Assembly: GCA_027030605.1 (NCBI GenBank)
Contig: JALVEV010000260.1
Location: forward strand, 1 to 21,818
Direction of reading: 5' to 3'
DNA length: 21,818 nt
Source of the DNA: Campylobacteraceae bacterium
GTDB taxonomy: Bacteria > Campylobacterota > Campylobacteria > Campylobacterales > Sulfurovaceae
The first letter of the stretch is position 1; each line of letters starts with the position of its first letter. Below are positions 7,953 through 15,314 of this stretch, piece by piece. Below the pieces are notes generated by a model, which worked only from the letters and a program-made list of their open reading frames with translations, was not told the origin of the DNA and ran no database searches. Made by a program: the position numbers and the translations under genes.

Positions 7953-8324
7953 ATGTATAGTCAAATTATAGAAAACCTGAGAGAACAACAACAAAAAATG
8001 GGTATACCTTATGAGATTATTGCACAAAGAACAAATCTTGGAATTGCTACAGTTAAACGAGCTTTTTTAGGGAAAAATGTATCTATATCTACTCTTGAGA
8101 GTATTGCAAATCTATTAGAGTGTAATCTTAATCTTATAGCTAAAAAATCAGCAGAAACTCTGCTTGAAGCTCAAATAGAAAAAAAGGCACTACTCATAGT
8201 CAATCGTGTAATGCATAGCTCAACTCTTGAAGAGCAAAGACCCAATAGTAAAGCTTATGAAGCGATGTTAAGAAGAGCAAAGAGTCAAATTGCTCAAATG
8301 CCAAAGTCATATATTTGGTCATGA
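7953..8324 (+). CDS. HTH (XRE-like) protein, probable antitoxin of the Fic pair
   Basis: A 123-residue protein with a helix-turn-helix at about residues 16-58 (IPYEIIAQRTNLGIATVKRA, then a STLESIANLL helix), followed by a helical charged tail. It precedes and overlaps the Fic gene by four bases (ATGA), the arrangement of mobile mystery proteins A and B, although I cannot confirm it belongs to the A family. A strong AAAGGAG lies upstream, as does an operator-like palindrome. The likely roles are operon repressor and possibly neutraliser of the Fic protein. I see no S/TxxxE(G/N) inhibitory motif in it, so any neutralisation would not follow the VbhA pattern. Confidence 0.8.
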   Translation: MYSQIIENLREQQQKMGIPYEIIAQRTNLGIATVKRAFLGKNVSISTLESIANLLECNLNLIAKKSAETLLEAQIEKKALLIVNRVMHSSTLEEQRPNSKAYEAMLRRAKSQIAQMPKSYIWS

Positions 8325-8896
8325 TAACATTTAATAAAAAAGGGGAAACTCCTCTTGATGATATTTCAGGTCTTTTGGTTAAAGGTCTTACAACAAGGGG
8401 TGAGTTAGATATTGCAGAGGCAAATAATATATTGGAAGCTTATCTGAAATATACGATTAATCCTGCACAAGTAGCAGAGTTAGATTTTGATACACAATTT
8501 TTACAAAAACTTCATAGAGAGATGTTTGGCAAAGTATGGAGTTGGGCAGGAGAATTTAGAACAACTCAAACATCTATAGGTGTTGAAGCTGTTCAGATAA
8601 GACAAGCTCTCTATCAACTGATTGACGATTTAAAGTTTTGGCAGACATCTTGGCATTATGAGGAGACAGCTGTTAGACTCCATTATTCTCTAGTAAAAAT
8701 TCACCCTTTTCTAAATGGAAATGGTAGGTGGGCAAGGTTGGCTACGGATATATGGTTATTATCCATAGGAAAAGATGTATTAGCATGGGGTGGAAATATT
8801 ACTGATGAAGGAAAATCTCGTTCTGAGTATATTTTGGCTTTACAGGAGGCAGATAGTAGAGGGTATGAGAGATTGCATCGGTTTATGTTTCCGTAG
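8321..8896 (+). CDS. Fic/Doc protein, mobile mystery protein B type
   Basis: A 191-residue protein with a Fic core. The active-site loop HPFLNGNGRWAR lies near residues 128-139. Most Fic AMP-transferases have Asp or Glu where Asn stands here (HPFxD/EGN), and that acidic residue holds the Mg ion. The HPFxNGNGR form is, as I recall, a trait of the mobile mystery protein B subfamily. The chosen start ATG at 8321 overlaps the HTH gene stop. A TTG two codons earlier (8315) is a less likely alternative. Family members modify proteins with nucleotides or phosphate, but the substrate here is unknown. The pair is the most likely horizontally acquired unit in the window, although base composition does not differ visibly from its neighbours. 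Confidence 0.85.
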   Translation: MITFNKKGETPLDDISGLLVKGLTTRGELDIAEANNILEAYLKYTINPAQVAELDFDTQFLQKLHREMFGKVWSWAGEFRTTQTSIGVEAVQIRQALYQLIDDLKFWQTSWHYEETAVRLHYSLVKIHPFLNGNGRWARLATDIWLLSIGKDVLAWGGNITDEGKSRSEYILALQEADSRGYERLHRFMFP

Positions 8897-8933
8897 GTTT
8901 GACTATGTTAAGCATCAAATCTCAGCCAACTTT

Positions 8934-8942
8934 TGCTATACT
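8934..8942 (+). promoter_or_regulatory. Extended -10 promoter for agmatine deiminase
   Basis: TGC-TATACT, an extended -10 element in the 84-base gap after the Fic gene, predicts a start near 8949 and a leader of about 30 bases. This suggests aguA is transcribed apart from the toxin-antitoxin pair. Confidence 0.5.
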
Positions 8943-8980
8943 CCAAACAATTTATATTGTGATACAAGAGAGTTACTATA

Positions 8981-9982
8981 ATGAGTAGAGTTTTACCTGC
9001 CGAGTGGCAAAAACAAAGAGCTGTACTAATGGCATTTCCCCATAAAAATACAGATTGGAACAATGATTTAAATTCTGCACTTGTTCCATTTATACGAATA
9101 GCACAAGCAATAGCCTATAAGACACCTCTCTATATTATTTGTGACAACAAAGAGGATATTTCAGGTCTATTTTGTTCTACACGAAATATGAGCTTTATAG
9201 AGATACCCACTAACGATACTTGGATTCGTGACTATGGGTATATATCTGTGGTTGAAGATGGAGAGGTTAAACTGCTTGATTTTACTTTTGATGGGTGGGG
9301 TGGAAAGTTTGAAGCCTCTTTGGACAATGAGCTTAATCGAGTGTTGCATAAAAAAGGGTATATGGGTATTGCACCACTAGAGAGTATAGATTTTGTTTTA
9401 GAGGGTGGGTCTATTGAGTCTGATGGTGAGGGGACTATTTTGACTACTTCAAAGTGTCTTTGTAATCCTAATCGTAATGGTGGACTGAGTAAAGATGAGA
9501 TTGAAGAGAGATTAGCCAAGTATCTAGGAGCTAAAAGAGTTTTGTGGTTAGATTATGGCTATTTAGCAGGAGATGATACCGACAGCCATATAGATACTCT
9601 TGCTCGTTTTGTGACTAAAGATACTATTATGTATGTGCAGTGTTTAGATAAAAATGATGAACACTATAAAGAGCTTAAAGAGATGGAGGAGCAACTGAAG
9701 AGTTTTAGAACTGTTGAGGGTGAACCCTATAGGCTTATTGCTCTGCCTATGCCGACGGCTAAATTTGACCAAGAGGGTAATAGACTACCTGCAACCTATG
9801 CAAATTTTTTAATAACAGATGGGGCATTAATCTATCCTACCTATTCAGTAGATGAAGATAAGATTGCTTATGAGATATTTAAGAGTTTTTTTGCAAACAA
9901 AGAGATAATTCCTGTTGAGTGTTCTCGTTTAATTGAAGAGGGTGGAAGTCTGCACTGCTCAACTATGCAGATACCCTTTTAA
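8981..9982 (+). CDS. aguA: Agmatine deiminase
   Basis: A 333-residue enzyme of the PAD_porph/agmatine deiminase family that hydrolyses agmatine to N-carbamoylputrescine and ammonia. Seen motifs include NDTWIRDYG (78-86), EGGSIESDG (141-149), GDDTDSHIDT (197-206) with the catalytic His, and GGSLHCST (321-328) with nucleophile Cys326. The length is usual for bacterial members. A weak GAGAG site precedes the ATG. The next enzyme of the pathway (aguB) lies 1 kb downstream on the same strand, separated by a minus-strand CAP gene, so the two are not a single operon. The product feeds putrescine and polyamine synthesis. Confidence 0.93.
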   Translation: MSRVLPAEWQKQRAVLMAFPHKNTDWNNDLNSALVPFIRIAQAIAYKTPLYIICDNKEDISGLFCSTRNMSFIEIPTNDTWIRDYGYISVVEDGEVKLLDFTFDGWGGKFEASLDNELNRVLHKKGYMGIAPLESIDFVLEGGSIESDGEGTILTTSKCLCNPNRNGGLSKDEIEERLAKYLGAKRVLWLDYGYLAGDDTDSHIDTLARFVTKDTIMYVQCLDKNDEHYKELKEMEEQLKSFRTVEGEPYRLIALPMPTAKFDQEGNRLPATYANFLITDGALIYPTYSVDEDKIAYEIFKSFFANKEIIPVECSRLIEEGGSLHCSTMQIPF

Positions 9983-10066
9983 ATAGCATTGCACAGCACC
10001 TTAAAAATGAAGTTTTTGCGTTAATTTTTATTTTTGCATCTTAAAGGTGCTGGGCAATACTATTTA
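9980..10066. terminator. Long imperfect inverted repeat between convergent genes
   Basis: Arms 9980-10002 and 10044-10066 pair over 23 positions with two mismatches; CAGCACCTT against AAGGTGCTG is the GC-rich core. The 41-base spacer is AT-rich. The left arm starts at the aguA stop and the right arm ends six bases before the CAP stop, so it fills the convergent gap. A two-way terminator is the simple reading. The stem is longer than such signals need and lacks a clean T-run, so a dispersed repeat is also possible. Confidence 0.6.
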
Positions 10067-10071
10067 GAGAG

Positions 10072-10758
10072 TTATCGTCGTTTACTTCCAAAGTTTTGAG
10101 TCCAGTAGATTTTATAGGTACTGTTATCATTTTTAACAATAGCTACACCCACTTCAGTATAGGTTGATTTCATAATATTTTCACAGTGACCAGGACTCTC
10201 CATCCATGCTCTCATAACCTCCTCTAAGCTTCGTTGTCCACCTGCTATATTTTCTCCAACAGAGTAGTAGTGAGTATATCCATTTCTCTCAATACGTTCA
10301 TAAAATTTACTAGGTCGACCATCTCCTGTAATATCTGATGGAGTTCCTGAACCATCATGTGAAAAAGTATCACTAATAGCTAAATCTATAGCATGTTCTA
10401 GTGCTGAGGCATGAAGATTTGAATTCCAAACAAGAGGATGTACAGGACCAAATTCTCCTCGGTCACCACAAGTATGTACAGATGCACGTTCTTTATTTAT
10501 CGCATCTAGTAGAGCTTGTGCATATAGGTCAAGTTGATTACTGTTGTTACTCTCTGATTCATTGTTCTCTTGTTTAATAGGAAAGGAGTTGAGTTCACTA
10601 AGCACTTCTCTTTCACCATCTGTGAGTTTTCCTGTCCCTTGAGAAGTTGAATAGGACATAGTATTGGATTTGGTTTGAGAGACTTCTCCACAGCCAATAA
10701 TGGTTATAAAAATCACAAAATATAAATAAATTTTTTTATTTAAAAAATATTTAAACAT
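10072..10758 (-). CDS. CAP/SCP-domain lipoprotein
   Basis: A 228-residue protein with a hydrophobic N-terminus ending in IIGC, a lipobox with Cys23 as the lipidated residue. A Ser/Asn-rich linker to about residue 75 is followed by a CAP (SCP/PR-1-like) domain. The family signature is plain: EHAIDLA (121-127), FSHDG (132-136), GENIAGG (168-174) and ESPGHCENIM (187-196). It is thus a membrane-anchored, extracytoplasmic protein. Bacterial CAP proteins are poorly understood, with lipid binding, envelope or protease-like roles proposed. AAGGAT lies five bases before the ATG. It sits between aguA and aguB in opposite orientation, with no sign of a role in polyamine metabolism. Confidence 0.88.
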   Translation of the reverse strand: MFKYFLNKKIYLYFVIFITIIGCGEVSQTKSNTMSYSTSQGTGKLTDGEREVLSELNSFPIKQENNESESNNSNQLDLYAQALLDAINKERASVHTCGDRGEFGPVHPLVWNSNLHASALEHAIDLAISDTFSHDGSGTPSDITGDGRPSKFYERIERNGYTHYYSVGENIAGGQRSLEEVMRAWMESPGHCENIMKSTYTEVGVAIVKNDNSTYKIYWTQNFGSKRR

Positions 10759-10793
10759 AGTTCATCCTTTCTTTCTAAAATAGAGTGTAACAG

Positions 10794-10799
10794 ATTATA
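10794..10799 (-). promoter_or_regulatory. -10 box for the CAP lipoprotein gene
   Basis: TATAAT on the minus strand (10799 to 10794) lies 36 bases before the start. The rest of the 212-base divergent gap to aguB is extremely AT-rich with long A and T runs. I see no other gene or clear element in it. Confidence 0.5.
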
Positions 10800-10970
10800 A
10801 CTTAAATTATTATTTAATATATAAAATTAATTTTAAATATTTTTATACTATTTATATTATTTTTTAATTAAAAATATTTAAAATTAATATTGTTAAGATT
10901 TATACCTTTTCTTCCTCTATATTATCAATTTTTTCTCAATTATGTTAAAATATTTAAAAAAAGTAGAGTA

Positions 10971-11843
10971 ATGAGAGTTGCATTAGTTCAAAAAAAGTAT
11001 TATGGTAACACCGAAAAAAACCTTAAAAAAACGATTAAAAGTATTAAAAAAGCTTCATCTAAGAAAACTAGTTTAGTTGTGTTACAGGAGTTGCACCAAA
11101 GTGAATATTTTTGTCAAAGTGAAGATGTTAAATTTTTTGATTATGCACAGAATTTTGAAGAAGATGTTAAATTTTGGTCAAAAGTTGCTAAAGAGTATGG
11201 AGTTGTGTTAGTTACCTCTCTGTTTGAAAAGAGAACAGAGGGGCTTTATCATAATACAGCTGTAGTTTTTGATAGAGATGGAAGTGTTGCAGGAAAGTAT
11301 AGAAAGATGCACATACCTGATGACCCTGGATTTTATGAGAAGTTCTACTTTACACCAGGAGATTTAGGATTTGAGCCAATAGAGACATCTATTGGAAAGT
11401 TAGGTGTATTGGTCTGTTGGGACCAGTGGTATCCAGAGGCTGCAAGGATTATGGCACTAAAGGGGGCAGAGTTGCTCATCTACCCTACAGCAATAGGTTG
11501 GTTTGATGATGATTCACAAGAGGAGAAAACTAGACAGTTAGAGAGTTGGATAACCATTCAACGTTCACACGCTATTGCCAATGGTATCCCTGTTTTAGCA
11601 TGTAATCGAGTTGGGTTTGAAAAAGATAGTTCAGGGGTGATGAAAGGCATTCGCTTTTGGGGAAACTCTTTTGTTTGTGACCCACAAGGAGCTATTGTGG
11701 CACAAGCTGGAGAGAAAAATGAGATTCTATATGCAGATATTGACATGAAACGCTCTAAAGAGGTTCGAGATATTTGGCCATTTTTACGTGACCGTAGAAT
11801 TGATGCTTATGGTAACTTACTCAAACGTTATTGCGATGAATAG
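10971..11843 (+). CDS. aguB: N-carbamoylputrescine amidase
   Basis: A 290-residue carbon-nitrogen hydrolase (nitrilase superfamily) that converts N-carbamoylputrescine to putrescine, CO2 and ammonia. The catalytic triad is visible: Glu40 in VLQELHQ, Lys112 in YRKMHIPDDP and Cys149 in VLVCWDQWYPEAAR. DDPGFYEK is typical of AguB. The open frame extends upstream to a TTG at 10890, but those 27 residues are not conserved in type, and the ATG at 10971 begins the standard MRVALVQ strand, so I take that start. The ribosome site is weak (AGTAGAG). Together with aguA it forms the agmatine-to-putrescine route. Confidence 0.93.
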   Translation: MRVALVQKKYYGNTEKNLKKTIKSIKKASSKKTSLVVLQELHQSEYFCQSEDVKFFDYAQNFEEDVKFWSKVAKEYGVVLVTSLFEKRTEGLYHNTAVVFDRDGSVAGKYRKMHIPDDPGFYEKFYFTPGDLGFEPIETSIGKLGVLVCWDQWYPEAARIMALKGAELLIYPTAIGWFDDDSQEEKTRQLESWITIQRSHAIANGIPVLACNRVGFEKDSSGVMKGIRFWGNSFVCDPQGAIVAQAGEKNEILYADIDMKRSKEVRDIWPFLRDRRIDAYGNLLKRYCDE

Positions 11844-11914
11844 ATAGTATAAGATTATATTTGTTATAAGTTAGCTAAAATAGTTTTAATAAATTTAGTA
11901 GGGAGTACCAAAAG

Positions 11915-12397
11915 ATGTATGAAATTTCAAAAGTAGTTAAAGGTGAAGAGATTAGTTATAAGAATCCATCAGCAGAGTTTTATAAAGCGATTGGTGGTGA
12001 GGAGGGTATGAGAGCCTTAATGTATGATTTCTATGATATTATCTATGAGAGTGATATTGCTCATTTTTTTCCTCAAGATGAAGAGGAGTTTGAGGCTGTT
12101 AAAGAGAAAAATACTAAATTTTTTATTCAGCTTTGTGGTGGTCCAAAAGTCTATGAAGATGAGTTAGAGGGGCGTGACTTAAATGAACACATGATTCGAA
12201 TTCATGATAACTTCTCTATTTATGAAAAGTCTCGTTATGAGTGGCTAGGATGCATGGAAGAGGCACTTCGTAAAGTGAAAATAGATCAAGAGATAAAGGA
12301 TGATTTTTGGGCTTATTTGGAGAGCTTTTCTAAGCTTACTGTTAATACCTTTTCAGATGGTTCGGTCTATTATGCTGAGTATAATCCAGGTCAATAG
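11915..12397 (+). CDS. Truncated haemoglobin, group II-like
   Basis: A 160-residue globin of the 2-over-2 type. FYDII (39-43) gives the B-helix Tyr40, CGGPKVY (74-80) the EF region, His97 in RIHDNF is the likely haem-binding proximal histidine, and Trp110 in YEWLGCM corresponds to the conserved G8 tryptophan of group II. An N-terminal extension of about 20 residues and a short polar tail flank the core. The protein is probably cytoplasmic. It may bind oxygen or handle nitric oxide, but the ligand is not readable from sequence. AGGGAG lies nine bases before the ATG. A single gene with its own AT-rich upstream region. Confidence 0.85.
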   Translation: MYEISKVVKGEEISYKNPSAEFYKAIGGEEGMRALMYDFYDIIYESDIAHFFPQDEEEFEAVKEKNTKFFIQLCGGPKVYEDELEGRDLNEHMIRIHDNFSIYEKSRYEWLGCMEEALRKVKIDQEIKDDFWAYLESFSKLTVNTFSDGSVYYAEYNPGQ

Positions 12398-12487
12398 TTT
12401 TTTTTTCTAATTAATTTAAAAACTTAACATCTTTGTTAGTATTTTTCTCCTATACTTAAAAAAATAATAAACTATTAGGAGAAAAGA

Positions 12488-13330
12488 ATGAGTAGCAAAA
12501 ATATATTGTTAACAGCAATGCTTTGTGGTTTGCTGTTGACGGGGTGTGTGAAGCAGACTAAAACTGAGATAGAGTACCCCAAAGATGTAACAACACCTAA
12601 ACTTTCACCTTATGAACTTAATGTAATTGCTGAGAAGATTTATCAAAATGAGACCTCTGGTAATCCTAAGTATATCATGTATTGGTCACCTAATGAGAAC
12701 TTTGCTTCATTGGGGATAGGTCACTTTATTTGGTATCCACAAGGGGAACCAAAAAAATTTGATGAGACTTTTCCTGCAATGATAGACTACTTTATTGCTA
12801 ATAAAGTAGAGATTCCAACATGGTTGAAGTATGCACGAAAAACTGGAGCCCCATGGAGAGATAAAGCCTCTTTTGAACGAGCAAGAGGAGACAGAGAGTT
12901 TAAACAGTTAGAGTATCTCCTTTTAAATACAAAAGCTCTACAGACACAATTTTTCTTTGACCGACTTCATGCTTCTATTCCAGAGATTGTTAAGTATGTT
13001 GCTCCACAATATCGCAAACATATTGTCAATAACTATAATGCTTTAGCTGCAACTAGGGGAGGGTGGTACCCATTAATTGACTATATTAACTTTAAGGGAA
13101 AAGGTATTAAACCAACTGAACGTTATAATAATCAAGGGTGGGGACTGTTACAAGTGCTTCAAACTATGAGACCTGTCAAGCCAGGACCTTTTGCTCTTAT
13201 GGAGTTCTCACGTGCTGCACAAGCTGTTCTTGAGAGACGTGTTAGAAACTCACCACCCCAAAAAAATGAGAAGCGTTGGCTAAAGGGTTGGATAAAACGT
13301 ACTAAGAGTTATGCTACTCCAATACTATAG
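12488..13330 (+). CDS. Lipoprotein with a possible lysozyme-like fold
   Basis: A 280-residue lipoprotein: the N-terminus ends in LLLTGC (lipobox, Cys20), followed by a linker to about residue 40. Residues 49-82 read like the catalytic core of T4-type lysozymes, with Glu55 in YQNETSG then ASLGIGHF at 73-80, so Glu55 lies 24 residues before the GIGH histidine, close to the spacing in that fold. NNQGWGLLQVLQTM occurs further on. I recall similar conserved bacterial proteins with an ASLGIGHFIWYP motif but no named function. A peptidoglycan-cutting role is an inference. A strong AGGAG precedes the ATG, and the gene ends at a strong hairpin shared with the sensor kinase. Confidence 0.75.
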   Translation: MSSKNILLTAMLCGLLLTGCVKQTKTEIEYPKDVTTPKLSPYELNVIAEKIYQNETSGNPKYIMYWSPNENFASLGIGHFIWYPQGEPKKFDETFPAMIDYFIANKVEIPTWLKYARKTGAPWRDKASFERARGDREFKQLEYLLLNTKALQTQFFFDRLHASIPEIVKYVAPQYRKHIVNNYNALAATRGGWYPLIDYINFKGKGIKPTERYNNQGWGLLQVLQTMRPVKPGPFALMEFSRAAQAVLERRVRNSPPQKNEKRWLKGWIKRTKSYATPIL

Positions 13331-13351
13331 GACAAAGGTCACTTTGTCTTA
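13328..13351. terminator. Two-way terminator hairpin
   Basis: GACAAAG and CTTTGTC pair around GTCA. The stem extends outward by three more pairs, one of them G-T. It lies exactly in the eight-base gap between the lipoprotein gene and the convergent kinase gene. Confidence 0.7.
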
Positions 13352-14553
13352 TTTAACTTTAGTTCAAAAATATTATAATCATTTTTATGAGAGTAGTGTA
13401 GGGTATAACCTAGCCTTGTGGCAATATTGTTAACAATATATAAGCCTAATCCAAAACCTGAATTTCTTTTTTCTTCTTGGGTAAATGGTTCTAAATAGTA
13501 CTCTAGTGGATGCTCTAAACTTTTTCCTTTTGAGAGTATTTTTATGCTCTCTTTATTGGTTATAATGGTTGCTTTTTTATCGGTACTATACTTCATAGCA
13601 TTATCAAGTAGATTTTTTATGGCTAAAGATAAAAGTTTTGGGTCAGTATTTAACTGTTCATTTTCTGTTTGAATGGTTAAATTCTCTTTATCCCATAAAA
13701 GTAGAGAGACGCTCTCCTCTATAATATCATTAATATTGGCAACATTAAGATGTGGCTGAAAACCCTCTGTTGTTAAGCGTTCAACATGAGCTAACTCATT
13801 AATAAGTTCAGTCATTCTTTCAAATGCACGTATTAAGACCTCTTTAGATGTTCCATCCTCTACCATCTCAATAGCAATTCTACCTCTTGTAATAGGTGTT
13901 TTTAGCTCATGCATCATATTTCTCATAAAAAGATGTTTGGATTCTAACAGAACACGAATATGGTGAATAGCATTGTCAAAACTTTGTGCAATTTTTCCAA
14001 TCTCATCATTAGATTTTTGAGTAATTTTAATATTCATATTACCATTAGCAAACTCTTCAATTTGTCTATTTAGCTTCTTTAGAGGAGCAATTTTACGATA
14101 AATTCCTATATAGAGAAAAAGAAATAGAAAAGTAACAAGAACCGTTGCTAAAATAATAGTTTGGATACGATTATCAGTTTTTAATTGGTCTTGAAGCATA
14201 AGTGTTAAACCATAGCGTTGTAGTGAGATATATTTGTTTTTTTCAAGAGTAAAAATATGAAGTCTTCCAAAAGGGGAGCTACTCTCAAAGATTATTTTTC
14301 CTTTGGTGAGTTCAAGTAGTTGAAGCTCATTATTGGAGACAAGCCTTAGATTTAACCCTGCTAACTTCTCTTTAGTAACATTAAGTTGAGCTGTTGATAG
14401 AAAAAAATTAGCAATACGTTTCTGACGGTTTATCTCCTCTTTCTTTTGTTGCTCTTTATCTATTTGAATAAAGAGAAACAGTGCTGTAAAAATCAATGTA
14501 AGTACCAAAGCAAAAAGAATATTTATAAAAACAGAAACAGAGATATTTTTCAT
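13339..14553 (-). CDS. Sensor histidine kinase, ArsS-like
   Basis: A 404-residue inner-membrane kinase. TM1 spans about residues 9-30, a periplasmic sensor region 31-128, TM2 131-151, a HAMP linker to about 200, and a HisKA domain with phospho-accepting His215 in MHELKTP. The ATPase domain has the N box (NLLDNAMKYS, 314-323) and GFGLGLYIV (366-374). The usual DxGxG G1 box is replaced by SKGKSLEHP (341-349), a form I associate with the ArsS group of Campylobacterota (acid-responsive in Helicobacter). Nine bases separate it from the upstream response regulator, so they form one operon. The stimulus here is unknown. Confidence 0.88.
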   Translation of the reverse strand: MKNISVSVFINILFALVLTLIFTALFLFIQIDKEQQKKEEINRQKRIANFFLSTAQLNVTKEKLAGLNLRLVSNNELQLLELTKGKIIFESSSPFGRLHIFTLEKNKYISLQRYGLTLMLQDQLKTDNRIQTIILATVLVTFLFLFLYIGIYRKIAPLKKLNRQIEEFANGNMNIKITQKSNDEIGKIAQSFDNAIHHIRVLLESKHLFMRNMMHELKTPITRGRIAIEMVEDGTSKEVLIRAFERMTELINELAHVERLTTEGFQPHLNVANINDIIEESVSLLLWDKENLTIQTENEQLNTDPKLLSLAIKNLLDNAMKYSTDKKATIITNKESIKILSKGKSLEHPLEYYLEPFTQEEKRNSGFGLGLYIVNNIATRLGYTLHYSHKNDYNIFELKLNKTK

Positions 14554-14562
14554 TTAAAATAC

Positions 14563-15228
14563 TTACATCTTTTCTGTTAATAGATAGCCAATACCCCGAA
14601 CAGGTTTAATATAACTATGCTTAGGGTCAATGAGTGCCAATTTTTGACGAATACGAGAGATGATTACATCAATATTTTTAATAGATGAGTTATCATCAAT
14701 ATGTTCACTCTCATAGAGAAGTTGTTCTCGTGATATAGCAGAGTCTCTATGTTGAATTAAGATAGATAATATATCAAATTCAGCTGCTGTTAGTTCAAGT
14801 AAAATATCTTTAAAGATAATATGTCGAGCATCGGTATTTAGTTCAAATAGTGAACTCTTCTTTTTTTTACTATTATCTAAAGATTGTGTTCTTCGTAAAA
14901 TAGTTTTAATACGTGTTACCAACTCTCTTGGGTCATAAGGTTTAGGCATATAGTCATCAGCTCCACGCTCCATGGCAATCACTTTGTCTGTAATGTCATC
15001 ACGGGCAGAAGAGACTATAATTGGAATAGAGGAGTTTTTTCGTATTTTAGGAATAACCTCTAGCCCATCAATCCCTGGTAGCGTTAAATCTAAAATGAGT
15101 AAATCAAAATCATCTTGAGTTAACATAGAGAGACCCATATAAGGCTCTTCTGCTGAACTTACAGAGATATCAAATTTATTAAGGTATTCGGTAAGAATTT
15201 GAGCGATTTCGTAGTCATCTTCTATCAT
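14563..15228 (-). CDS. OmpR-family response regulator, partner of the kinase
   Basis: A receiver domain followed by a winged-helix DNA-binding domain. Asp47 in LILDLTLPG is the phosphorylation site, Asp4 and Asp5 the acidic pocket, KPYDP holds the conserved Lys, and VRGIGYLL ends the winged helix. From the first ATG (15228) there are 221 residues, but this omits most of the first beta strand: the frame continues upstream as IKIL. No ATG, GTG or TTG exists before the in-frame stop at 15253-15255, while TAAGGA at 15250-15255 stands 6-9 bases before ATT codons at 15243 and 15240. The true start is probably one of those ATT codons. It resembles ArsR of the ArsRS pair. Confidence 0.9.
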   Translation of the reverse strand: MIEDDYEIAQILTEYLNKFDISVSSAEEPYMGLSMLTQDDFDLLILDLTLPGIDGLEVIPKIRKNSSIPIIVSSARDDITDKVIAMERGADDYMPKPYDPRELVTRIKTILRRTQSLDNSKKKKSSLFELNTDARHIIFKDILLELTAAEFDILSILIQHRDSAISREQLLYESEHIDDNSSIKNIDVIISRIRQKLALIDPKHSYIKPVRGIGYLLTEKM

Positions 15229-15237
15229 TAGTATTTT

Positions 15238-15255
15238 AATAATAATAAATCCTTA
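15238..15255 (-). promoter_or_regulatory. Ribosome binding site and probable ATT start of the response regulator
   Basis: On the minus strand AAGGA (15254 to 15250) is followed by TTT ATT ATT ATT AAA ATA CTA ATG. The site lies 21 bases before the ATG, too far to serve it, but 6 or 9 bases before the second and third ATT. Starting there restores the (M)IKILMIEDD or (M)KILMIEDD first strand typical of receiver domains. Confidence 0.6.
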
Positions 15256-15314
15256 ATTTTAAAGTAAGTAATAATATCATTTTGAGAAGACAAAAAGCAA
15301 GAGGTAAGTGGAAA

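Noticed and set aside
7953..8896. The HTH/Fic pair as part of a larger mobile element.
   Set aside because: No integrase, transposase or direct repeats nearby, and both flanks are metabolic genes, so only the pair itself can be supported.
8790..8981. A 63-codon frame overlapping the end of the Fic gene and the gap before aguA.
   Set aside because: It lies mostly in another frame of the Fic gene, has no ribosome site and shows no recognisable content.
9232..9519. A 95-codon minus-strand frame within aguA.
   Set aside because: Antisense shadow of a well-conserved enzyme, with Ser/Pro-rich composition typical of such shadows.
10801..10905. Very AT-rich tract upstream of aguB considered as a replication origin or att site.
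   Set aside because: No DnaA-box cluster, iterons or tRNA end. It fits ordinary promoter DNA between divergent genes.
10890..10970. An N-terminal extension of aguB from a TTG, with a hydrophobic stretch like a signal anchor.
   Set aside because: The nitrilase fold starts at MRVALVQ, the upstream part has no ribosome site, and it is very AT-rich non-coding-like DNA.
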